From NCBI GenBank assembly GCA_025529335.1, contig JAMYHX010000702.1:1-16250 (forward strand): a stretch of 16,250 bases of DNA, written 5' to 3'. Under the pieces are notes generated by a model that made no database searches, had not been told where the DNA came from, and worked only from the letters and a program-made list of their open reading frames with translations. This DNA comes from Rhizopus sp. PT2906 (lineage: Eukaryota > Mucoromycota > Mucoromycetes > Mucorales > Rhizopodaceae). Positions 7,631 to 15,743 of the stretch are shown here, in pieces. How positions within the stretch are numbered: the first letter of the stretch is position 1; the number at the start of each line of letters is the position of its first letter. Position numbers and translations under genes: made by a program.

Positions 7631-8460
7631 CTAGGCTCGAGGAGGGGTAGGGGGTGTAGGGGGTGTGGGAGGAGTAGGTGGGCCACGACCGATTCCACCG
7701 CCTGGTGGTGTAGGAGGAGTAGGAGGCGTGGGAGGAGTAGGTGGAGCACCTGGAGTGCCTGGGAAACCTGGGCGACCTGTGCGCCAAAGTTGTCTCACAG
7801 GTACAGGAAGACCAACAGGAAAGAATACAGGAGGAGATGGAGGGGTGGGTGGCGTGGGTGGCGTGACACCATCCCAGGCAGGAGGGGTAGGAGGGGTGGG
7901 CGGTGTTGGTGGAATTTCTCCAATTGGGTAGAAAGGAATGGTAGTGCCAGGATAGTAGTAGGGCCACATCCATGGCCATGGAAGGATATTTGGCGGAGTA
8001 GGAGGCGTGATCTGTCGTTTGCTATGGGTAATAGAATGTTAGTTTCTCCAATATAACCCTGATCATAAACTTACACAGCACGTTTACTGTCCATCAATTT
8101 ACCACATCCACAACCACGTCCACCCCCTTTACAGCCACAGCCACCATTTTGGTGCCAGCGATGTTCAAACTGCTCAGAAGATGCAGGCAATCTCTCTGTA
8201 TTGTCATCACGCTTACGGCTCCACCATCCGCCGCCTCCACATCCACAGCCACCATGATGTTTATGCGAACGACGCTCAAGTTGCTCATGAGACATAAGCG
8301 GATTTTCTGTATCAAAGGCAGGAATTACTTGTATCTCGGCAGGGTATTCTTGGTTTGATTCTTTAATCTTGACATCAGTAGAGGTATCCAAGGGAGCAGC
8401 CAAAACTTGAGTACTGATTGTAGAAAGGACCAGAAGCGTAGCAAAAGATAAAGGTTTCAT
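7631..8460 (-). CDS. Secreted precursor: Kex2-type sites, Gly/Cys repeats and Thr-Pro-Pro tail
   Basis: Two exons, 8075-8460 and 7631-8021, joined across a 53-nt intron (8022-8074). The intron has donor GTAAGT, branch-like ACTAAC and acceptor ATAG. Splicing fuses two frames into 258 residues and changes the first frame's ending from AV-stop to AVKRQITPP. Layout: signal peptide 1-21; acidic spacer to about 58; dibasic RR at 63-64; segment 65-81 (SHKHH, CGC, WW); RKR at 82-84; a second, similar segment around 95-121 with CGC twice; KR at 126-127 and at 130-131; then an aromatic/Pro stretch and arrays of Thr-Pro-Pro, with a short collagen-like GRPGFPGTPG piece. The two segments share SEQ-(L/F)-E, an Arg, a His and GGCGC. 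Inferred: cleavage at dibasic sites would release small His/Cys/Gly peptides; the CxC pattern could bind metal. Not recognised from any named family. Confidence 0.8.
7640..7912 (-). repeat. Thr-Pro-Pro coding repeat blocks (long gene)
   Basis: Four blocks of 9-nt units coding Thr-Pro-Pro, separated by unique pieces (AWDG, a VFFPVGLPVPV stretch, GGGIGRG). The DNA is unusually G-rich on the plus strand for this AT-rich neighbourhood. Block number and length would be expected to vary between strains through slippage. Confidence 0.8.
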
Positions 8461-8502
8461 TTTGTGATATTAGATTTCTGTCGACTATAAAATAACGGGC
8501 TT

Positions 8503-8510
8503 CTTATATA
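8503..8510 (-). promoter_or_regulatory. TATA box of the long TPP-tail gene
   Basis: TATATAAG on the minus strand, 43 nt before the start codon at 8460. Confidence 0.5.
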
Positions 8511-8521
8511 GGAAATTAAAG

Positions 8522-8544
8522 GCTCGTCTTGTTTATCATAAAGC
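8522..8544 (-). promoter_or_regulatory. Shared upstream element, copy 2
   Basis: Counterpart of 6762-6786. On the minus strand it starts GCTTTATGATAAAC and ends AAGACGAGC, 62 nt before the start codon and 12 nt before the TATA box. It is two bases shorter than copy 1 in the middle. Confidence 0.45.
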
Positions 8545-9032
8545 ATATGTCAATTATGTAAAATGACTCTTGGTGGATAACATTAAGGAGGCAGGAAGAT
8601 TCTCATATGAACTCATGAGATGCTCTTAGAATATCTTAGACGTTCTTACTGATAAAATTTGATATATAATCTCACACGTGATGAATTAATACAAGATCGC
8701 GTTGCTGATCCTGGTAACCTAGTCTATGCAAAAAAATAGACATATTAAAGATATGTACTGTCTGTAAAAGAATAGTTTCTATAACAGTTCATAATAAGAA
8801 GCCAAAATAGGTGCTCATGTTTATATTCCTTTAAACTGTTTCTGACATGTATCTTTTGTTAATTACTGTAAATACTCACTTTTTTGTATCTTTTATATGT
8901 TATAGAAAGCTTTAAAGGGAAGCTCATGACCCAAAGTAACATGATTGCTCTTGTCGTGCATTAATTAAAAAAGTAAAAAATAAAAATAAACCTTTTCTTT
9001 CCTTTTATATTTTTTTTATTTCTACTTGCAAA
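8545..9032. other. Divergent intergenic region
   Basis: Lies between the long secreted-protein gene (minus) and the PAXBP1-like gene (plus), so it should hold both promoters. AT-rich, with no reading frame worth calling. A CT/T-rich tract at about 8993-9024 immediately precedes the start codon at 9033. Confidence 0.5.
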
Positions 9033-11786
9033 ATGTTTAAGAAATCTTCTCGCGCAAAAAATATTCGACGAAAGATAGACACTGCAGACGATGAACCAGC
9101 GACTGTCAATGAAGGTAATGTTTAACTGATTAACAAGGAATTAGAAAAAAAAAGAGGGGACAATAACGTTATGAAATTATAGAAACCATCGTTCAAAAGA
9201 CAGTAACATCGCTAGCAGAAAAGAAAAAGAAAAGAGAGGCCAAAAAGACCATTTCATTAAGCTTCGATCAAGAGGTATTATTTTTGATATTGTTGCTTAT
9301 GTTCAACTTGGTTAACTGAAAGAATCTAGGAGGAAGGAGGAGAAGGAGCCGAAGAATTTCAAGTAAAGAAGACAAATAAAGGATACAGACTTCAGATAAG
9401 AGAGTAATGTAGAAAAGAAGGGAAAGCTTTAAACACAGTAGACAATTAACATGTCGCCTTTTGTGCATAGAGACTTGAATCCTTTGGCAGATCTGACAGA
9501 TACCACAACCCATACGACAACAACAAGTTATGACACAGCCACTTTGAACGAACTTCGCGCAGCTACACCAAGTCTATCAGCAAAATCAACAGTCTCTTCA
9601 GAAGACGCTTTGTTACATGAAAAGTTCCCTTCTACAGCTAATTCCACAACAGAAATATCAGGAATTCCCGATGCAAGTGCGATCTTGGCTGCCAAAAAGA
9701 AGCGAGAACAAATGAGAAAAGGATTTACAGTTCGAGAACAGGACGATGGATTTATAGCTTTGGACAGTAAAGATGATACAGAGTTGGTAAGTTTTACAAT
9801 AGAATAAAAGGTGAGGAGAGACACTTATCACTATGAAAAAATAGAGTAGCGGAAGATTAATAAGAGAGGAAGATGATATAGGAGATGATGGTGAAGCAGG
9901 TAGGTTGTATTGAAAAGTAGAAATCGAGGGTTCGTTTTATCAACTGTGAGTATTTTAGAATTTGACAAGTATGTCGGAGGATCCTTTACGATAAACCAAG
10001 GCAAAGCAAAAGCCATGGAAAAAGAGCGTAGAGATGATCTACGTGAAATGATTGACGAGGCTGAACAGGATGAGGAACAATCAGAAGATATTGGAAGATG
10101 GGAAGAGGATATGATCAAGTTTGGAGGCGCAAAGACTCAAAGAAAAAGCAACGATCCATTTGCAGCACCGCTCAACTATAGACCAGCACAAGGTATGAAC
10201 AAATTGTACTTGTATATCATTTTGACTTTCTAAAATTAATTTATATAGTACCCGAGTCAGCTGCATTGCCTACTCTGGCAGATGTGATGAGCTCTTTGAA
10301 TTTGGCGACAAATGACATGGCATTTTCAATGGAACAGCACAAAAGCAACCTGGCAGAGGCACAGAAATCAATGGATTCATTAAAAACGACAGAAAGGGAT
10401 ATTGAAAGAGAAATTGAAAGAGGAAGTGGTAGATATACTTATTTTCAGGAGCTCTCACAGTTTGCTAACGACCTTGGAGAATTTTTGGATGCAAAGGTAA
10501 ACAAGATAGATAACAAAAGCTTCTGTTATTTATTTATCAATTTACTTTTATACAGTTTCCAGAACTCGAGGATTTAGAAGAAAAGGCGCACAACATGTTT
10601 GCTTCCGATGCAGAGGTGATCATCTCTCGTCAATGGCAAAACACAATAGATGATCTCTCATTATTTGCCCAAGTCCAATATACAGACAACGAAACGGAAG
10701 AAGATGGGGATTTGGATGAATTTGGTAGAATGAAGGATTTAAAAAACTCGGACACAGCGCGACGTCGCAGAAGAGAAGAACGAATTCAACGTATAGCAAG
10801 GCAAGCCGATCTTGCTGAATTATCAGGTGAAGAAGCTACACGAGAACAGGGGCTATGGACAGACGATGAGCTACAAGAAGAGCATATTATACAAAGGGAT
10901 GATAAATTACAGGATATCGAAATGGCTCAAGTTAACAATATGATGGACGATGTGAATAATGAATTTAAATCTCTTGCAGCTGTGAAGAACAAGTTTGAAG
11001 CGTGGAAGACGATGTATTATGACGACTATCAAAAGGCTTATGGCAGCCTGAGTTTACCAGCCGCCTTTGAATTTTATGTTCGCTTAGAATTGATAACTTG
11101 GAACCCATTCTGTGTAAGTGTGCCGAAAGTAGACATGATTTTTATCCAATATGCTTATATGTACCCATTTAGGATTCCTTAGAATTTGATAGTATGGAGT
11201 GGCATAGGACTTTATCAGAGTACGGGCTATCATCAGAACATGAAGACCCTGACACTGAAATGTTGAATAAAATAGTTGAAAAGGTGATTATAAAGAAGAT
11301 CAAGAATTATCTGGAAACATTGAATGCTCGTTCCTCAAGACAAATGAGATATGCTTCGCAGGTTATGGAGCAAGTCTCTTATTATGTGGATCCAAACGAA
11401 AAAGCTTACAAGGTATGTAATTGTTTCTCCATGTGTATGTATTTTTTTTCTAATGATTGAAATGATAGGATCTCGCCATTGAGCTTGTTCATGCTTTAGA
11501 AAAACAAATTAGTCGTATTGCAGATATTGTAGAGACGAGTACACTCAAGTCAAATTTGGATCAAGAGGCTATAGAGGCTAAACATCGATTTTTTTGGAGC
11601 CAGTGTAAATATCTAAAGAACTTGGCCTTCTTACGTCGACAAATATCCAGAGATCAACTTGATCGACTTGTTAATATTGTATCCACTAGACTTATTACAC
11701 CTATTCTGCAACCACAGCTCAATCCACTTGATGCACAACTGCATAGCGAGATGCTGTCATTATTGTCCGTTTTACAAAGAAAATAA
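9033..11786 (+). CDS. PAXBP1: PAXBP1/GCFC-domain splicing factor
   Basis: Ten exons: 9033-9114, 9183-9274, 9330-9403, 9471-9786, 9845-9899, 9959-10192, 10249-10496, 10556-11113, 11173-11412 and 11469-11786, giving 738 residues; all nine introns are GT..AG, 55-68 nt. Family landmarks: N-terminus MFKKSSRAKNIRRK; SLSFDQEEE and FQVKK; TATLNELRAATPSL; GIPDASAILAAKKKR; GRLIREEDD; a charged coiled region; a basic run RRRRR at about 436-440; and the C-terminal GCFC domain from about 517 (YYDDYQKAY, then LITWNPFC near 546-553) to the end. Known for the family: PAXBP1/GCF proteins act in pre-mRNA splicing, linked to the TFIP11-type intron-release machinery, in the nucleus. The exon 3/4 junction is the least certain; I preferred 9403/9471 because it keeps the frame and has a branch-like ATTAAC. 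Its 3' end converges on POP7. Confidence 0.88.
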
Positions 11787-11811
11787 TAATAGCAATGACA
11801 ACAAGGGATAA

Positions 11812-11817
11812 TTTATT
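11812..11817 (-). terminator. Poly(A) signal overlapping the POP7 stop
   Basis: The POP7 stop continues into AATAAA on the minus strand, so cleavage would fall within or near the last codons of the convergent PAXBP1-like gene. Confidence 0.4.
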
Positions 11818-12448
11818 ATGACCATACCCTATTTCTTCTATTCCTTGATGGGCGATGAATGATTTTACCTGTTCTCTTTTGTAATTTGGATAGTCCCTCT
11901 TTTGCTTCTAGTTTGATACGTATAGCAGAATTCATTCTCTGTTGTGTATTCTGATCCTTTTCCTACAGAATGGTTAACACACTAGCCGCATACACACACG
12001 TAGTCTATGCCGCATACCATATCATCGGGTATAATGTCATCCGTCAGAGCAATGGTTTCTGTCGTTGGTTTTAATTCAATTTGATTATTGAGGGTTTCTT
12101 GCGCTCGTAAAGCTATTGAAATGGCTCGTGTGACCATGGCCCCTAGACCGTGAATGGTGACAGTATTATAGCTGTAGAAGATGTGAGGTATTATTTATAA
12201 TTGGTTAACTATTGACTTTACTTTTCTTTTAGCATTAGTCTCTTGACTCTATTTACAATAGCTGATGATTTACTATTGCTAGCAATATAAATGTCAGTTG
12301 GCACAGAGGCTGGTCTTTGAGGCTTTCGTTTATGGATGGAGCCTAAATACTACATTAGCTTTTTTCTTCTCCAAGAGAAATAATAATAGCGAGTTTAGGA
12401 ATGTTAACCTTCAATGAGTGATCTCTTTTTATAATCTGTCTCTGCCAT
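11816..12448 (-). CDS. POP7: RNase P/MRP subunit POP7/RPP20
   Basis: Four exons on the minus strand, 12409-12448, 12222-12342, 12018-12171 and 11816-11962, with introns of 66, 50 and 55 nt, giving 153 residues. Recognised by Rpp20-like motifs in order: KRKPQRPASVPTDIYI at 18-33, VKRLMLKE, TVTIHGLGAMVTRAISIAL at about 57-75, an acidic DDIIPDD stretch near 98-104, and MNSAIRIKL at 115-123. Family knowledge: Pop7/Rpp20 has an Alba-type fold and pairs with Pop6/Rpp25 on the P3 RNA domain of RNase P and RNase MRP, which process tRNA 5' ends and pre-rRNA. The first intron has a less common donor, GTTAAC. The basic C-terminal tail (RPSRNRRNR) extends past the usual end; an alternative donor at GGTAAA in exon 4 could shorten it. 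Confidence 0.87.
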
Positions 12449-14272
12449 GGATCAACTAAAAGAACACACGCTTATTTTGAATTTTGGGTATTTTTTCATT
12501 TTCAATAAAAAGAGTCACAATTATGCCCGCTCATTTTTTTTTCTAGTTCTCCATTTTGCTGACCCACAGGTTGGTAGCTCTCTCTGTTACCTACCGCTTC
12601 AAATCAAGACGATGACTCTTCAATCTTAACTTTGCACTCATCTGGAGATTACTTACCTCATACTTCTGGCGTTAACTCTCTAACCTATGCTTCCATCACC
12701 TATAGATCTCACTTCAAAGAGTATTTCATTACAGCTGACAGTGTTCCTCTTATCTTTGAAGCTGGCATATTTTCTCTGAGTGCCTCCAGCAGCTTTAACC
12801 ATTGTTCCATTTTGAACTACATAAACTTTTCCCTGTCAATGTTAGCTTGAGTGCGTCTGTTGACAGGTTCTCAAAATATTCAAATTGAACTTAGACTAAC
12901 CTCTACCACTAATTGTGGGAGCGTCATTGTTAATCCATCACTAGACAAGGACACATCATTCGAGCTATTCCAGAGCATTTGTCTATTACATAAGTTTAAT
13001 CTTAATGACATCGTTTGTGCTTCTGATGATTATTTGTTGGTTTACTTGGATGCTATGCTTTAGAGATTTGGCATAGTAAAAAATATAACGTTGTACTGCA
13101 GTAATGTTTATGGAGAACGGTTCCTAGCAACAGTCGTGTTTATTTAAAAATATCCCGCAATTATGATTACCGATACGAGATGTTGACTTACCACATCTGT
13201 TTCTCTGACAGTGGTGCTTCCTTTTTGACTATTTGGGCACGTAGGCCCTAATCACTGTCAATATTTCAGGCGCAGAGTTTTATCTGTAATAGAGCGATGC
13301 TTTGTTACAGCGTAAGCGACGTGGGACTGTTCGTAAGATTATCACCCATCCACTCCTATGACGAGGTTTCTACCGCAGTTGACTTTAAATGAGGAGCAGC
13401 TTGCTTCTTCGCAAACAATACCATATTAACACCTTTGTCCTTCGCTCTAGGGACGTTGATGCACACTTGGTGAAATTTCTTCAAAGTGACTTAAACGTAC
13501 TGTCTAGACAAGCACAAGTCGAGAGAATATTGATTGTCTTCATTTCCCTATTACTTCCATTCTTTACCATACTAATAATACCATGTTGAATGCAGTTGCT
13601 TCATTTTACCTATCATTTACTCTCTTGATATCGTTGAGCAGTCTGCTATAAATTAACTGTTTTCCTCTTTGCTTGCTGAGCTTCGTTTGACCGATGCTTC
13701 AAATTTTTTAACAGCGCCTCTCAACTTCAATTGATCTTTAAAAGCTGTCGATCAGTTCCCACACCAGAGCAATATAGGATCTGATGGCTTACCGTATACT
13801 TTACTGTCGGTGTCATATTTACCCTATAAATACTTAATCTTGTCGTATGAGATTGCTATAAATCTATACTCTAAGAATGAATAATACAAACATACAGACA
13901 ACAGTACACGTTATTAACATATAACGCGACATGCCCAACTATCATTGGCCATAATTAAATTGGTTCCTTAATAATTCTGTTTTCATATAAAATGACGCTG
14001 TTTGTAATATTAAGTTCTCTCTTTCGTCTTGATCTTAATAAAAGAGATTATATAGAGACTCATCGACATACGTTTCCATTATTACTTCTTCATTTATTCG
14101 AGACATATCACAGTCGATCATCTTTCAGCATCCTGCTTAAGCTCATTATTCTACAATTTTTCAATGAAGGTTTGACACTTGAGATTATTCATCTTTGCGA
14201 TTAAATGCTCTCATTCCTTTTTTGTAGAGTAGGATGACTTTTCCGACCTTCTACATTGACGCTCCATATCGT
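12449..14272. other. Gene-poor region with possible decayed frames
   Basis: After the POP7 promoter I see no intact gene. A plus-strand frame at 12578-13063 is open apart from one TGA at 12848 and gives protein-like text (SLDKDTSFELFQSICLLHKF). A further frame at 13389-13589 gives RSRDVDAHLVKFLQSDLNVL. These may be pieces of one decayed coding sequence with frameshifts; I do not recognise the family. From about 13620 to 14272 nothing stands out beyond AT-rich DNA with a TATAAATA near 13824. Confidence 0.4.
12578..13063 (+). pseudogene. Decayed reading frame of unknown family
   Basis: About 90 codons, a TGA at 12848-12850, then 70 more codons in the same frame before a TAG at 13061-13063. There is no good start codon, and the segment begins right after a TAG that could also act as a splice acceptor. 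The composition is richer in C and T at third positions than the surrounding intergenic DNA, which suggests former coding use. I could not match it to a family. Confidence 0.28.
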
Positions 14273-14469
14273 CAATGGCAATGTTGGTGAATCGAAGACA
14301 GAGGATGTGGTTAAAGGCTTTCTAGCCGCGCTTTTATTCTCAGATTTATTATATAAAGTTTCTATTGTTCTTTATATCTTTCAAAGTTGTAGCGTGATTT
14401 TTGAAACCATAGTGGCAAGGGCGGGTAGCCACTACATCCAACATCTTCGTTTCGCCAACATTGCCATTG
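14273..14469. repeat. Imperfect inverted repeat beside the recombinase 3' end
   Basis: Arm 1 at 14273-14313 starts CAATGGCAATGTTGG on the plus strand. Arm 2 at 14426-14469 starts with the same 15 bases on the minus strand. The arms continue to match with a few mismatches and small gaps (GAA-x-CGAAGA, then GGATGT, then TGG-x-TA). About 110 bp separate them. Arm 2 begins 2 nt beyond the recombinase stop codon. It may be a terminal inverted repeat, or the ends of two element copies in opposite orientation. Confidence 0.6.
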
Positions 14470-14471
14470 TG

Positions 14472-15581
14472 TTAGGCACGACACACGATTGCCGTTGGCT
14501 CCACTCCGAAGTCGGATGTGGTTATGTTTTCAGCATTGGGTTCAAAAACCTTCTTTGTCAAGGTACGACCACGGCGGTATTGATCTCTCGGCTTGAAGTA
14601 GTATTTCTCAAAAGTGTTGCTGTTGAGGCTCCAATTTGCGTGCATCTTTACTGATTGAATAGAGGTGCCGTTTGATACCGCTTTTGTACTTGATGCGGAG
14701 CGTAATGAGTGTGCTTTGAACTTGGTTGTATCAATGCCTGCTTTTCCCATATTTGTCTTAATCCAATTTGCTATAGTTACCAGAGACGCCGAATGAATCT
14801 TGTTGCTGTCAGTTTCCAAAATGTTTGCCAAGAAAAGGGAGTGATCTTCAGGCAGTGTGTTTCTTAAATGTAAAGTACGTTTGCAAAACTGATGTAAGGT
14901 GTAAACCGGACAATTTTCTTTATTTTCTAAAGCACCAAGTTTTAACGTTTTTATATCAATCTCCTTTGGTGATCTTGCAACCAATGTGACACCTAAGAGC
15001 AAACCTTGATCGTCATGCTTGAAAGTGATATCGCGATATTGTAGGTTGCCATTATCGGATTTAGGTCGCCACATGGATGCAATGGTGAATAATAGAATCA
15101 TCTTTTGCTGTAAATTATCTAATCCTAAGTCACTCGTCTTACCCCAAGATTGAACCATGGTAATAATCGGTTGAACATCATAAACTTCTTGACTACTATA
15201 TGGTAACTTGTAGTGATTACGTCTTTTTGCTTGAAAGTATTGCTGTAGAAGTATATTGGAGACAATGGCAGGTTTTTCCGGATGTATAACTCGAAATTCG
15301 GAAGCGACTGCTGAACGTATACAGTTTAATTGTTGAGGAGAGAGATCTTTGTTGATAGTGAGAAACTCGACAAGCTTTGCTGGATCATATTCTAGTGGAT
15401 TCACCTGTGGTGCTCTTGACAAACACCCTGAAGCCCATCTTTGCCATTGGAGGTCATAGTTTTTGCGAGTGCTGAGCTTGTTCGATCGTTGCATACAGTG
15501 ACTCAAAAAACTGGCCGCATGTTTGCTAATTTTGACTTTGGCAACCTGCACCCAATCCAAATTTGGCTCTATTCCTCTCAA
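14472..15581 (-). CDS. DIRS-type tyrosine recombinase
   Basis: An uninterrupted 369-codon frame. The N-terminal helical core-binding part includes LSTRKNYDLQWQRWASGC at 36-53. The C-terminal catalytic domain shows box I Arg172 (SMWRPKSD), box II His291-x-x-Arg294 (HSLRSASST), HANW at 314-317 and the likely nucleophile Tyr327 or Tyr328 (TFEKYYF). Known for the family: these enzymes cut and rejoin DNA through a 3'-phosphotyrosine link and integrate DIRS retroelements or Cryptons. There is no ATG at the 5' end: the frame starts right after a TAA, with TTG as its first possible initiator, and the first internal ATG (codon 30) would lose part of the N-terminal region. It is therefore truncated, spliced from an unseen exon, or dead. 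No reverse transcriptase or RNase H frame accompanies it in the window. Confidence 0.8.
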   Translation of the reverse strand: MRGIEPNLDWVQVAKVKISKHAASFLSHCMQRSNKLSTRKNYDLQWQRWASGCLSRAPQVNPLEYDPAKLVEFLTINKDLSPQQLNCIRSAVASEFRVIHPEKPAIVSNILLQQYFQAKRRNHYKLPYSSQEVYDVQPIITMVQSWGKTSDLGLDNLQQKMILLFTIASMWRPKSDNGNLQYRDITFKHDDQGLLLGVTLVARSPKEIDIKTLKLGALENKENCPVYTLHQFCKRTLHLRNTLPEDHSLFLANILETDSNKIHSASLVTIANWIKTNMGKAGIDTTKFKAHSLRSASSTKAVSNGTSIQSVKMHANWSLNSNTFEKYYFKPRDQYRRGRTLTKKVFEPNAENITTSDFGVEPTAIVCRA

Positions 15582-15706
15582 ACTTTAGGTAATTAATGAC
15601 TTGGTAATGGGTAGTATTTACACCAAATATGGTAGTTACACAAGTAAAACTCAGCCAATGGATACAGTCTGAATTTCACTTATACATGCGGCCAGTTGTT
15701 TGACTA
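15500..15706. repeat. Inverted partial copy of the recombinase 5' coding region
   Basis: The recombinase sequence at 15500-15522 (minus strand, ACATGCGGCCAGTT then a mismatch and TTTGA) recurs at 15684-15706 on the plus strand. The similarity continues outward as AGTC..AATT, and the plus copy reads in the same codon phase as HAASCLTTC against HAASFLSHC. This pattern suggests a diverged second copy of the recombinase gene in the opposite orientation, ending close to the Tc1-like relic, rather than a chance match. Confidence 0.5.
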
Positions 15707-15743
15707 CCTGCTAAAAATAAGCTAATCATTTATTTATTTACTT

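Noticed and set aside
7596..8056. Long frames on both strands across the TPP repeats, including Gly-Val-Gly and Arg-rich translations
   Set aside because: Nine-nt repeats stay open in several frames. Only the minus frame that joins in phase to the signal-peptide exon through a consensus intron is supported.
9451..9807. ATG at 9451 as the start of a separate 118-codon gene
   Set aside because: Its sequence continues PAXBP1-family motifs from the preceding exons, and the ATG falls inside an intron in the preferred model. It is part of the same gene.
12447..12629. Plus-strand 60-codon frame starting opposite the POP7 start
   Set aside because: It overlaps the POP7 first exon and promoter in antisense, has low-complexity Phe-rich content and resembles no known protein.
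14256..14654. Plus-strand 132-codon frame across the recombinase 3' end
   Set aside because: Much of it is the antisense of the recombinase coding region and of the inverted repeat; no independent support.
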